Shown: positions 11,731 through 26,700 of the stretch, one piece after another
Layout: each line of letters begins with the position of its first letter
Position numbering within the stretch: the first letter of the stretch is position 1
Assembly (NCBI GenBank): GCA_963402885.1
Contig: OY727098.1
Location: forward strand, 22,492,717 to 22,556,716
Origin: Antedon bifida
Lineage: Eukaryota > Echinodermata > Crinoidea > Comatulida > Antedonidae
DNA length: 64,000 nucleotides
Reading direction: 5' to 3'
Notes under the pieces: generated by a model
The model's database searches: none
Told to the model about the DNA's origin: nothing
What the model saw: the letters and a program-made list of their open reading frames with translations, nothing else
Made by a program: the position numbers and the translations under genes

Positions 11731-14700
11731 TTATGTGTACATGTTTTCATCAGGTGGAGGGGGTCCATACACAGGGTAAGCTAACGTGGTATCTAACTCG
11801 TCATTGTGCTGAGCAAGAGAGCTTTCTTGGTACGCCAGCACAAGCTCTTTCAATGTCTTGTACAGATTATAAGGCTCAGCAAATCCATATCCTGTGTCTG
11901 TGAATATTATCTTACAATGTCTTGTCTCTCTTTCTTTAGCACTGTAAAAACAGATTAAAAAATGTTATTATTACATTTTTATATTCTGCTTTCATCCTTT
12001 TTAATCTATTCAATAATATTTTCAATATGTTTTGCTATACGTTACTATTTATTATACGCAATACACAAACTAAAAACTACTGACATGAAATGACAAAAAG
12101 GATAACAAAAATAATAATAAAATTGAAATGGGTAATTTATTTTTTATTTACAGTATAAACAAAATAATCTCAAAGTATAAAACACAAAAAAATAACTATT
12201 AAAAATGATACTGTCACATAACATGAAAATTATTGTTACTTACACAATAGAGCATGCATAACCGTCTTGTCTACTACTCTGCCGAATTAAGAAAGTGCCT
12301 TTCGCCTTGCCGTGCAGTAGGTTCTCGGCATCAGCACGAGTCAGATTCGGTACGAACCATAAAGTTTCATCGTGATGAGGAAGATCAGATCGCAATTGAT
12401 TGTGACTACTACAATATAAAAATGATTTTTTATTAAACTTGGCTGCAAAATCTAAAAATTGTGATATAAAAATTTGTGATAATTGCAAATAAAATAATCA
12501 GTTTTTCAAGAGAACATGCATAATAACACAAAATATGTTGCTGAATTAAATTTTGTTAACAATATTTAATAATATATACAAAAAGTCTACCTTTCTACAT
12601 TCTCCATAGTCAGCCAGCTATTAATGTCTTCTCTCTTTACACCTTTCATTCCTAGCCACCTGTATACAAAAATTAAATTATAATATAAATTACACAAACC
12701 AACAGTGGTCTTGGTAGTCTACGAGTGCCGCTTACCTGGATAAACCAACATTAGCCTCTCTCTCTGACGAGAGGTAAACATTACGTAAAGAAGAACATTA
12801 ACATTAATTTTTCCACACCCCCGTCGGATAATGGATCAGTCCGCCCCCAGGACGCCCTCAAGTGAGACGCACCCACTTAACATCGTCATCATTTCTTTTC
12901 GTAACACCGTCGTGTATATAGACAATAACTGTAACATTACATTTAAATTTAATTTGTTTTACTTTGTAATAAAGTAGACCCTTTTGGTGTCCCTGAATAG
13001 GAATTGACCATAGTGATAAAACATATTATTTCCCCTTGTTTATTTGTTTCTCAAGAAAGTGTCCCTTTAATAGGAGCGTCCCCTGAATAGACGCGTCACA
13101 AAAAAGGGGTTTCACTGTAGTGTACTAAGTACTACCATATATTAGGTCTTACATAATGCATTGGTCTCTGATCTTTTTCAATTCCATAATAACTGGTTTA
13201 ATGCTGTTCATATTTCTGTCCATTCCCCTATTTGTGTTGATCTGTTCTTGTAGCTCATCATTTAACGCTTGCTGGTGTTCACGGATTTCACTCATGCGTG
13301 ACTGCAATAATTCATAATTTCTCAACAACCTGAGAAAATAGAAACTTAATCTTTAGAATTTATATTAATAATAATATTCAAAATAAATGCTACTATAAAC
13401 ATTCTTACAACCTAATAGCATCATATCATACAACATTCAATTCAATTCAATTCTATTTTCATAAGATACATCATTGTGAAATAACATGACAGTTTTGTAG
13501 AATGCACTTATGCTGGAGAAACATAAATAAGTCCAAATACATTGAAACAATAATACACCACTGCGGTGAATAAGGAAAGTGGTACTGTGGCTTTGTGGTT
13601 GACATGCTTGTTAATAATCCCAGGGTTCAAATCCTGTCATAGGTTTTCGCAATATTCTTGACAGCCGCATATGATACTAGGTTGAGCATGGGTTTCCCAT
13701 CCTGTAATTAGCGAGTTGTGTGCTTGAAATTTATTTTCTGGGAGATTAAAAAATAAAATAATACAAATATTAAACATACTCTGGTAAATCTTTTGGGTTA
13801 GCTTCCTTCTGGTTCTGTAGGTGAAGTTCCATCTGCTCTTCAAATACTTTGATTGTTTCATTGAATGCATCAGATGCCTGCTGCTTTAATTGAATTTCCT
13901 ATACAAGAAAAAATACAGAGTATCATCATGATTTGGTATGTATCCATGCACAAAATGTTTAAAAAAATAAATAAAAAATGCACTGAACAGTAGAGATATG
14001 GTGCAAATACTTTCCATAGCAACTTTGAACAACAAATAAAACATTAATATTACTTTTTATTAGAAAACAATTGCTCTATCATTTCCAATACAGTGTTTGT
14101 AAAGCAATCTGGATGCATTTCTAATTTGTAAAAGTATGAGGTGCATTTTTTATTAACATATCAGTTATGGCTTACCTGCTGTGTCTTACTATATTCATCA
14201 TACCATTGATCGTACTGCTTTGTTTTCGCAAGATATTCCAAGTTCTTTTCTAGTAATCTATTAATAACCAATTCAATACTCGTTTCTGCTTCATGTTCCT
14301 GTCAAAAATAGATTTTTAACAAAATTAAATATTTATTTATTTTCATTGATCATTTCAACGACGCAAAAAAATGTATCTATGAACCAATTCTGTGTTATAG
14401 TATTGGTGAGTGTTGACGTTTTAAAGGTGATTCACAATTTAAACTTTTTAAATAATGTCTTCTTTCTTTTTATATAAAATATACATATATTTAAATTTAG
14501 TTAGGCTAGTGTTGCCCGAAAGCTCTGCTAACTTTTCTGACTGTTTTACTTTATCGTTTTGATTTAGCTTTTCGCTTTTTTTTTGTATCTCCATTGAGAT
14601 CCAGCCACTGATACCCACAGCATTGTCATTTTTTCAGTATTTTGCCTTTGGATTTATATATAGATTTATGAAAATGTTGGCATCAGCAATATTGTCTATA

Positions 14701-17700
14701 CATAATTCAAAACACATGTTAGTACTTACACTTTCATACTTAGAAACAGACTGTACAAGCTTTATATCTAAATTAGCGTTGTACTGTGCTAAGGAATGTG
14801 ACCGATAATGATTGATTAAATCTGGTACTGAATGAAACTTAAGCGGTTCTGAGAAGCCATACATTCTGTTTTTATGAAAGATCTTGATCAGTTTATTGCT
14901 TCCACCCTTCCTGTAATAAATAAATATGATATTGTTTATCAGGTAAGAAAAATATTTTATTGCAACCTGTTAAAATTAAAACATGCAAACAGCCTTTTTT
15001 TGTATCAAGGCCATTCAAGTACAGACAATACAGAAACAATTACATAAACTATATATAAATTAAGATAGGGAACACTTTCCATTAATTTAATTAAAATATG
15101 TATATCTTTTCTTTTTTCCCAATAAATTAGTCTTATTGAACACTAAAGATTTTAAAATACTTTTTAGTAATACAGAGCATCTTTTATCGCATGCAAAAGA
15201 GTGTCAGGCTCTCAAGCACTGAATCTAACAAGCACTCTTTTTTACGAAATTGCTTTCTCTACAAAAGTGCTTTTATACTTTAATAAATTACCTTATCATT
15301 GGTTTTGTCAATCAGAAATTGAGAGAATATATATATAACCAGCCAGATAACTGGAATAGGTTAGTATACAAAACTATTTTGATGTAATTTCTTACCTCAA
15401 CGTGAGTGTATAGTCACCATGAGTTGCCTTGGTTGATGCATCTCGTACCAGAAATGTGCCATCTGGCATGTCCTTCAATTTCTCATTGGCATCCTCCCTA
15501 TAAGATAAGATACTTTTATTGTCCTCAACTAAACAAATATATTTACTTCCAAATGTTGGCACATATAACAGTGAAAATATATATATAAATACAAATACTA
15601 TATGAAAATATATATACAAATAAATTGATGTCATTAATATATATCATAAATATATATGTAAAGCTATGAAATATAAAAAAATTACAGGATTATATTCTTA
15701 TTTAAAAACCTCAGCCTTCTAATATAACACAGCACAAAATATAGAACATTTAAAATAAAATGCATAAATGCATATTTAACAATAATGTACAGAGTTCTCA
15801 AGCAATTTATCAGTTCATTTTTTAATTAATTAGATAAAAATTCACTTCATTTTTACCTTGATATGTCTCCCCAGTACCAATCACTGTCTTCCATTGAGTC
15901 TTCTTTGCGAATCGGTTGCCGTGGCAGTGGTGGTGGTACATCTGTTTAAAAATAATATTAAAGACATAATTTAGGTTTCAAATCGGCAACTAAAGATGCA
16001 ACTAAAAAAATGGCAATTGTTCTGAATAAATTTGAATTGGCTATGTTCATGAATGCTTCATCACAATGCAAAGCTAGTTTTATCATTTTGCCAGCAGCTG
16101 TTGAAATAACATAGTAAATTACTAACCAAATTGGATTAACATATTTGTAAATGTATAATGATCATTGAAAGCAATACATACTTGACATCGTATCCTTTGA
16201 ACTAACACCCCAGTCTATCCTCTCTATCAACCACAATATGATCACTCGATGAATTTCTGAATTGTTAATAACTTCTCTGCAAAAATTAATAAAAGTAATA
16301 AAATAATAAGCAAAACGATGAATTGTCAATTGCGTAATTATGACACAAGTAACTAGAGAATATCAACATAAAAATATTCAAAACACTAGTTATATAAACA
16401 CAAAAGTGTAAACTATTAAAATTAATTTCAAACATAACAGCATTTGAGCGACTCTTAAATAATAGTAAGTTATCTAGAAGACTGAATGTACAGTACAATA
16501 ATGTCAGAACTCCATTTTGATTGGATAAGTATTCTTGGCTTACAGATATTTATTACGTGAATGATTATAGTAAAAAAGGAGTATATTTATATAACTTTTT
16601 AGTATTAAGTATAGTAGATTAGAAATAATAAGGACATACATGTATAAAGTTAATGATGTAAGCAAATAATCCAGTTGTTGAGTGAGTTGTTATTGGAATA
16701 CTGGTTTATTGTTGGAAGTTCATTCAAAATTAAAACTGCCTTGTGGATTGTGTGTGTATCTTATATGTCAACAAGGGATTCCGATAGTTATTTTCAATCA
16801 TAGTAGTAGGAGTTTAAATAAAGAGGAAAACTTACAGAATACAATCCCTTGGTGGTCGAAGCAGAATGTGGCAGAAGACAGAAGCAAGTTTCTGTGGTCC
16901 AACTTTGTTGACCAGTGAGTGCTGGCAGATGCGTGTGAAGTGTTTCATTAGGTACCTAAGTGTTGACCTGTGAGGCACTGTTAAGGACTCCACCAAATCA
17001 TTAAGTCTCTCCACTTTTTCCATTTCATTCCTTATTGCTGTAAATCAAGATAGGTAGATAGATAGGTGTTTATTTCTTTTCTAAACAATATATGTGACAT
17101 AATGTAAATTAATATTCTTTATTTTTATTTGGGAAAAAATATTTTTCACTTATAAAAAGACAAAAATAAACGGTTAAATTCAACCAAAAACCCATTCGCA
17201 TTTGCTTTAATTAATTTTTTTCAGGATGACAATATATCTTTAAATGATATAAATATTATTCTCTTTACACACGATATACATTATACATTTACTGCACTAC
17301 TGCATCACAGGAGGCTTGACAATGTCATATCGGTATTTTTGGTAAAAGTATAAAGGTTTATTACAGTACGTTCATTTACTTACAATTGGCTTGTATAAAA
17401 TCAGTGTACAGATCATGTGATATGACAGGATTCGGTAATTCTCGTAGGTAACGCTTTAGTACACCAGCAATACAATGAATATCATGAACACTGTCTAGAT
17501 CCACTGTGTTTGGGTTCTTATTGAATTGTTTCTTAACCTGATTGACTGTAAGTGTTGAAGATGACGTCCTGTACAAACCCTCTGAATTCAAACCTATTTA
17601 GATGGAAACAAACTTGTTTTAAACATCATAGAATGAAAAATACACTACACACCATATGTTATTTTCACTACTAAGACTAAACAATGTTGGAGATGGCATG

Positions 17701-20700
17701 GATTGGAAAAAAAATGAATGGAACACAATATCATTTTACAGTTTTATAAAGCCAGAAGTTATTCTAAAGACCCTTTTAAATGCTTACATTCATTCTTTAA
17801 AAATGCATTCTGGAGAACCAAACTTCCAAGAAAATTAGAATAGTGTTTATAGTGAGAGCCGATAGAAAAACGTTTATACAAATTTGTGTATACATAGGTA
17901 TATTGTAGTGCACTTGAATACGGTAGCACACAATTAATATATATGTACCATTCTTTGTAATTTATTTACACAGTACAATTTCATAAATAGTGAAACAAAG
18001 AAATTCTGACTTAATTTATTTTCAAAATACATGAAAATATCTTTAGGAAGAATTACCAATTACTACTTGTACAAATAGTGTATTATATTCTTTATCTTAT
18101 TTCATACGCATGAAAACAGCGAGCAACTCAGTAATTACAGGATGGATAAACTATTTAAGGCTTAGGGAGTGGAGTTGAAAGAGTCATTAAACAAAGACAA
18201 CATGTTTACCTCTTTCTTCAATTGCTTCAACACATTTGACTACTACAAGAGGTGCTGGGTCACTTGCAGGGTCAAACTGCTCAGATAGATCTCTTGAAAA
18301 GACATTTCCTGTACACAAAAAAGTCAATAAATCATTTACAAAAGAAATTTTCAAATTATGGAATATGTAATGGATATTAAGAATGTCCAGTATTGGTACT
18401 ATACTGTAGTTTGTGCTTAACATGTTTGTTTTGTAGTGCGGGTCTTTGCAATTTAAAATTTAATGCTACATGTGTGAAACAGGTTCTGCGACTTAGTTGG
18501 AACATTTCTACTATGTATGTAATTCCAGGGCACTGTGTTCAATACATGGATAATTATTATTTCTTTTTTTATTATTTTTATTTATACTGGGTAGCCTCTT
18601 CAGTCAAAGACTGTTCTCCCAGAGGGCCCAGTTATGATCAGTGGCTGATGTACTAATACACCAGGGTAACCCCTACTCGTCTCGAAAGATGTACTAGGTT
18701 CTTTAAAGTGCACACGAGCTAGATGTGTACACTGGACCTACGGTTTATAGTCCTTATCCGAGAAGACTCGTTCTACCACCAGAACCATGGAGTGAGTGAG
18801 CCTCGAACCCCTGCCGATGTTATGGCTACGTATTTACGGTTCCACTGTCTTAACCGCTCGGCCACTCACTCACTTCCATAACTAAATCATGTGAAATGTA
18901 TGTGATAATACTTAACAACACATCCATTGAATACACTCTACTATAAACCAAAGTAACAAATAAAAATACATACGTTTAGAAAAACTATTACTTCTGATCG
19001 AGGATGAAATATTACAGACAGGCAAACCAGTCATTGCACAGCTTCTGTGACATATAAGACCACACTCTAAACAAGACAAGAATCATTCTAAAATTATATA
19101 CAATAGTGTATATTATTTAAAGATGTATTGTCCCTTTGACTAATTCCAAAAAAATAAAAAATAACAGATTTCGAAAAAAGGTGGGTCATTTTGAAGTATC
19201 ATAATAGTTATTAACTATCACCAAAAATTTGTCGAAAAAAAAAATCATTTAACTGAAATACAGACATTTTTTTGTTAAAAAAATAACTTTGACTTCCAGT
19301 CAAAGTTTTCGATAAAAACATATCCCATAATGAAACGCGCTTGTTTGGCTACTCTGTATGCATAATCATAAAACTTCCTCGCGATCTGTGTGAAAATACC
19401 TTCTCAACCGTGACGAGTTGTAAACAATCCTAATTAGCATATGCATAATGCGTACCCATGGTTTGAAATCTTTGTTTACTTTCGCTCGCGACAATTTTCC
19501 AGACGAAATGTAATCAAACTAATTTACCTGTTAATTACGTAAACTTGTTGCTTTTGGCTTGAATTTTCAACTTAAAGTGAATAACTTTAATATTACTTTG
19601 ATATGGCCAATTTAAATTTAGAATATTTTGACCTTCATTTTTTTGTGTTTCAAGGGACAATACATCTTTAATATATTATAAAAATAATGGAACTTACATT
19701 TTATTTAATTATTATTTTTATTACACTTTATTTATAGAGGGTGACCCTAAACAGCGTATGCTGATAATCAAGGGGCCCTCTTGATGAGTGACATATGTGT
19801 GTGTATACTAGTACACCAGGGTAACCCCTTACTCGTCTCGAAAGATGTACTAGGTTCTTTAAAGTGCACATGAGCCAGATCTACGGTTTATATTCCTCGT
19901 TGAGTGAGGCTCGAACCCTTGCCGATGTTAATATGGCAAGGTATTACGGTTCCACTATCATAACCACTTGGCCACACACCGCTATAAACCGCTTATAAAT
20001 GTTATAAGATAATAGTTGAGTCTGAACATCAGGTTTTAATGCCACATATAAGAAATCTTTAATGGTGTGGGTTTTAACATAGCCTACCTGAACATTGTAG
20101 GCCCTGTCGAATTAGACCAAACATAAACTTATGACATTTATCACACCATTCCATAGTAGAGAAGGTATGCTCCCTTAATGTATGCTCTACTGCTGTATGA
20201 TGTACTGAAATAATAATGAACAATATATATATTATATTAGTATTTAGAACATTCAAAGTTGCGCTGGACGTTAGAACTAAAAAGAGGCTTTGCATCTTAT
20301 TATTGGAAAATCTTTTGATATCAAGTAAGATGTATTTTGGTTTATATTGCATTGACTTGATATGCATTAGGTTTGGTTGGTCAGTTCACAGGCCAACCTT
20401 GCATATTGGGTGGTAATATTCATGGATGTTATTTCCGCTTCAGTAGCTTCTTCTTATTTTCAATCATATACGGAAATTATATATATACCATAACGTTCAT
20501 GATTTTTTGTTATTCATTAAATGTATTGTATTTTTCCTGTTTATCTCACAGAGAAGCGGTAGCACTGTCTGGAAATGTTATACTATGAATAAATATGATT
20601 ACTTGAGGTTTTCTTGATTAATTTCTGATTAATTATAATTAAACATCTTTCCTCGTAGGTGTATTATAATCAATATCTAAAACCAGTCAAGCAGATAACG

Positions 20701-23700
20701 ATCATTACCATGTTGCAATATGAATAAATTATGCTCGACACATTTTTTTTGTAAAATCATGAAAATTAATTTTTTCCAGTTAAAGCTTATCAAAACCTAT
20801 TAGGTACCTAAAATAACACTGAATCTGAAAGTCATAAAGAACACTCAAATATTGTGAAACCCATACTTACCATCTACAGACGCTGACTGTGATGTCACTT
20901 GTTTTTTTAATGAGGTACCCTTTGCTAATTCATCTCTTGTTATCAACAGACAATTGCGGTGAAACTCATCACCTATTCCCATTTTCTAGATAAAAACATT
21001 AAAACATTACAGGTATTCGACTGGGCACTTGCAAACACGTTCACACGTGAGGTACTCCGACTGCTCGCATATAAACAGCAAGATGTAGGAGAGCCTACAT
21101 CTGCTGACTATCTGCTTAAAACAGCCCAGTTAAATACTCCTATTTTAGTATTTGATTAATAATTAGTTAATTAAATTTATTCTCAGATGAAATGAAAGAG
21201 GAGCTACTATTTATGACCAAAATATAGGAAAATATTAATTAAACAGAGAAGCCAAAGATAACAACAATTTCGGTAGAGGCATTCTTATAAGAAGGTAAAT
21301 AGGCCTAGTAGAAGGAAGTAAAATAAATGGCAAGGTACTGTCAGTTGGTACAAATGGAAAAAAAATTATAAACACAATCAAGTCACATTGTCATCTTGGT
21401 TTGGAGTTCGAGTCCAAGGTTCTATTGACGGGTAAATGCTAAACTGCACAAACCTTGAGATAATAAAACCCATGTCATGAAAAAAACAATATAAAGAAAT
21501 ATACAGTGAAGGAAATATACAGAGAAGGAAGATGATGAATTAAAGGGTCATGTTGTGTCTAAAAATGTTAGTATGTAAATTCTACTGACTTGATATCATA
21601 CCACTTACTTCCTTATGGATTTACAATTACATACAAATGTATGATTGTGTACTTTTATATGCTATATTTATGATAGTTGAGATTATTTTAAAACTGTGAA
21701 AAAGTCAATTATTTTCACAGTATAAAAACTTCATTTTATTTTATTTGTGATGAAATAGGATTTTAGATCTATCGCAAAGAATTTGATATCTGCACATTGT
21801 GTTCACATTGAGTCAGAATTTGGTGTAGACCGGAGAAAACTGAGCTGCTTTCGCACACATACATTTTGTATGACATCTAAATCTAATTAGTGTGAATGTT
21901 AAGATATTCTTAAACACTACCATAAATCTTCTAATAGTAACCCACACTCTAATAGTAACCCCCTTCTAATAGTAACCCACCTTATAAGTCAATCTATAAT
22001 AATGACCCACTACTCTAATAGTAACCCATGGTGGTTACTATTAGAGTCACAAAAAATATTTACAAAATGATAATGATAATGGGAGTGGGGAGAGGATAAA
22101 GTGTTTTTGAGTTTATATACTGTAGTAAAGTTAAAGTTCAACCAAATTTGTTTATTCATACTTTTTTATTATTTTGCTATGAGTTGCTGAACGGAAAATT
22201 TGGGAGTGGGTTACTATTTTCAGGTGCCTAATTTAAGATTAGTAATACTGTAGTAACCCACTACTCTAATAGTAATCCCCCATCTAATAGTAACCCACCC
22301 TAAAAAAAAAGAGAATAATAACCAAGGGTTACAATTAGAAGATATATGCCTCAATGTGAATGTACTATACCAACAATGCAATTAAAATGGTATAGATACC
22401 TGTATACATAATGATAAAACATAGACAGAAAACGAAACATAAAACAATATTACATTATTTATTAGATGATTCACATTTTATGTCACATTTAACAGGATAA
22501 CAAACAATGAACTGTTTCTTCAAAGAAATTCAATTGCAGAAATTAATGAGAAGTAAATGGATAATTGTAAAAGGAACCTCCGACGCAGACTTGTGTCTCT
22601 TACATTAAATAGGCTATTTAAAAACAACCTACAATTTCATTACGTTTTAAACAAGGCAATATAGGAATGTTTATTGTACATTTTAAATTCATACTGTAGA
22701 TAAATATTATTTTAAAATTGATTTTATTAGCTTAAAGTGAAGAGTTCTACGATGAGAATAAATAAATACAGTAATTAAATTAAATACATTAAACATGGGT
22801 GTTCACAAATGTTAATAGGGATTGCCTTATAAATTAAAAATAACTAAAAATTATTACCCAAAAAATGAATAAAATGAAACTTGGAAAATCAAAATAATAG
22901 ATTTTAAATTTACTCAAAAAAACAATTTGAACATTTTGATAAAAATATCAATGCAAAAAGGATAGATTTTCATTTTTTTAAATGATTACAACCACTATGA
23001 TATACTGTATCTTACTTGTAAAGCCGTTTCATCTAGGTTGTTCAGTGCAATACCATCAATCTTCTTAGTTTTAAATAAGTCAGCATATCTGTAGAGATTT
23101 GTGGCAGCCATCCAATTTAAAATATCCTCGACTGACCATTCTGCTAAATCCTGTGTAGTTAAAAGGTTGATTGATTGATTGATTAGCTTTACATGTATAA
23201 AATTAATTATTAAGATGATAGATTATTATTCAAGATGATAGATTGAGAAACAAAAGTTCATAAATCAATGATGCATGGCCTACTGATGTTTGATAATGAC
23301 ATGTACAACATTCATTTTAGATTTTTAATACAGTAGGACTACACTCTTTCTTTTGTATTGAATCCGTGCAATAAATTATACAGTAAGCCTGGATAAAATT
23401 TTATAATTTAACTAATAATTGCTAAGAAAAAATATGCAATATAATAGTTAATTTTTTAATTGGCAAACAATATTACTGTGCATCAATATTTCATTGTATG
23501 TAAATTAAGGGCAAACAATCAAAATATTAATAACTTGAAAATAATTAAAAAACAAGTTATTAAAATCATTTGAGATATGAAGACTGAGACCTTGTATGAA
23601 ATGCGCACTCTAGTTTTAGAACAGATATCTTTTAATGGAAAAATAATTTTTTACCATTTAAAAAAAAATTACAATCTGCAAATTTGATATCACATTAGTA

Positions 23701-26700
23701 TACTATTGTATTGTATCTATACTTATTTTTAGACTAGACACACTCCGCTTTAAAACAATAGTGATAAAAAAGAAAACATCAATTATTAATTCATTTTAGG
23801 AAGGTTCAATAAAACATTGACCACAGCACGCCATATTCACTCACCCGTGACCACACTATGACAGATATGATCTGTTAATTGTCAACTTGTATTTATTTGT
23901 AAATCATTATTAAATTTATTAATTCTATCATCTAAAAACATAATGATTTCGTTATAAATTCCAGACAATCGGCTTACGGTTGACTATTTTTTCTTCTTCC
24001 TTTTTATGGCTTTTATCAGGTAAATATTTTTTTTTAGACCAAATATTTCCGCAAAGTCAATCTATTATGACATTGAAACGGGAAATAAAAAAAAAATTTA
24101 TTTTTATCATTATTATTTTTTTTTTGGAGAGTGGAAACAATACATAAATGTTTATTATTTTCTATACAAACTTACAGTAGGCTGTGAAACATCTTCATAC
24201 ATCCTCTTTTGATCACATGGGCATTGATTACAATACGGTACACAGATTAAGTGAAATACATGTTGGCAACGGTCACACCTTTTTCCAACCTGACCACATC
24301 CCCAAATATAATCATTACCTGGAAGGAAACAATATAAGTGTAATAAACTGCCTCCTGATACCTGTTTCATAAACAACCAGTTTCTACTGTATATTTAGTA
24401 ATTTCTTTGACTTTCAATCAAACCTGGCATTTGTATGATTAGTATTATCTACTACTCTAGACTAGCTAGTGTTACTGAATACCGTATGTATGCATTTATA
24501 CACTGAGTTCATAAGCTAATGTTACTCATTCTACTATGCTATATGTTTGATCATCTTTGTTTGAGCCAGGTTGGTTGTTGATTTTTCACTATGCAGAACG
24601 GTTTTTATTTACTTTTCTATAAACCACTGCTTTTACAGTATTTTCCCCAAAAATACAAGAAAAATATGAACACAAGATTACTGAGCATTTCCTTTTCACA
24701 GATATATAGGCTACCAACACACTAATTATATTAAATTAATTTTTATTTTAAATAAATGAATTCGCCTACACCTTTATTAAATATTTAAAACGTGACTGGC
24801 AATATTCCTATTAGGCCTCATTAATTATGAATGTATATAGATAAAACAGAAAAGAGTATTTTCAACTCATTAATTATTCATTCATTATGGAAAGGTTACA
24901 ACATACTGTATATGAAAAACAAAACATGAATTGGCTAAGTTATAATAAATCAAAAATGATTACAGACAGCACTGATAGTTTCAATTTTTACACATAGCAT
25001 ATCCACCCTAAGAAGTTTTAAAAATAGTACCTCGTATTTTTTTTGGTACCCATTCCAAACCCCTCTAATTAGTCGTACACATTAAGGCCAATTTACACAG
25101 ACGGTAATAAAAATATAGAATCTACTGTTATTCGTTATGACTATATACACACACCGCGGACGATACTGTAGATACAGATTCTAGTACGTGGGACACGCTA
25201 CATGGTTTACCACTTACAGCTCATCTGTGTATATTTTTAATCTACTACTGTATGTTATTCCTTATACACACAACGCGGAGGATACTGTAGATACAGATTC
25301 TAGTATGTGGGACACGCTACATGGTTTACCACTTACAGTTACAGCTCATCTGTGTATATTTTTAATCTACTACTGTATGTTATTCCTTATGACTATACAC
25401 ACACCGCAGAGGATACTGTAGATACAGATTCTAGTACGTGGGACACGCTACAAGGTTCACCACTTACAGTTACAGCTCATCTGTGTAAATTGGCTTTTAA
25501 GATGGATTAGAACTCCTATATAAATTTTTTTTTGCCTCAGGCCTAATTAAAATCTTTGACCCGAAGTTAGCACCATTTTATTGTGTGCCGTGTGTTTTTC
25601 TAAGGGTCTGTTTTTGCTGCAAAACTAAGAAAGGAATAAATTATCCAATTTTTTGGCAGCAAAAAGAGGACAAATTTCAATTAACTGGTTATTTTGATTG
25701 AATGTTGCATCATTACGTTTGACCACCGAGTACTGTACATTGCATTCTGGGTATTCAATCTTAATATTTGTTATTACTGTCCACTCGCTGATTTAAATGA
25801 TTTTTTTGGATCACAAAAAATGCAGTCAATATAAAAATATAACTTTTTTTAAATCTATTTTCAAATAATTATTTACGTTTATGCCTTGTACAGTATGTAG
25901 GCACAACTAAAACTTAGAATAAATTATGTTAGTATGTGTATTATGGTAATAGTACTTGCATGTCACTATTTGGTTTCCATTGAGTAATAAAACAAGCTTT
26001 AATATCTTTGTACTGATGTACAGTACTCTGTAATCTTGGTAAACACATCAATACAAAACAGTTTTTACTTCCTTGTCAAACTACTGTAGAGTGCTTTTAA
26101 TGTTATCACTGAATTGTTTGAGACTTAAAATTTTAATTTGAGGTATCACATGTTTTGTTCCTCATGTATTAGGTTCGACATTTACTAGTATCAGTTAGTT
26201 TGTTTTTTTTTCCATTTCTTAAGGTAAATCCAAGGGTAACTACCTGTACAGTACAAAGATGGATAGAATATTAAGTTCAGTCAATTTCTCCCACCTTTTT
26301 TTAAAACTTGGATCCACCAACAGTAAGGTAATGATGGCCTTTTACATTCCTGATTAACGATTATAGTGAAAATGTTTTATCCGATTACAAATTAGTATTA
26401 CACAAAATATTAGATCTGAAATAAGCTAACATCAACTACCATATAAGATACTTTCTTGTAATCATTTTATCAGGCTTATTGTTATCTACTACTGTATACA
26501 ATGAGAGTAAAAAAGGTCAAAAGTCTGCAGCTTTACAGATAAATAAAATTAATACCGGGGGGGGGGGGGGGGGGGTAATTTTTAATGATAATATTAACTG
26601 GACTAACCAGACCAGTAAATCAGTTTTTTAATTTTTAACTACCCCAAATTAAATTTTACTGGTCATCAAAAAGTGAAAAATTGATAGGCTAAAAATAGAC

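Noticed and set aside
22012-22047. Perfect palindrome considered as a rho-independent terminator or CRISPR-like repeat
   Set aside because: Eukaryotic context, and the words belong to the subterminal repeats of a MITE.
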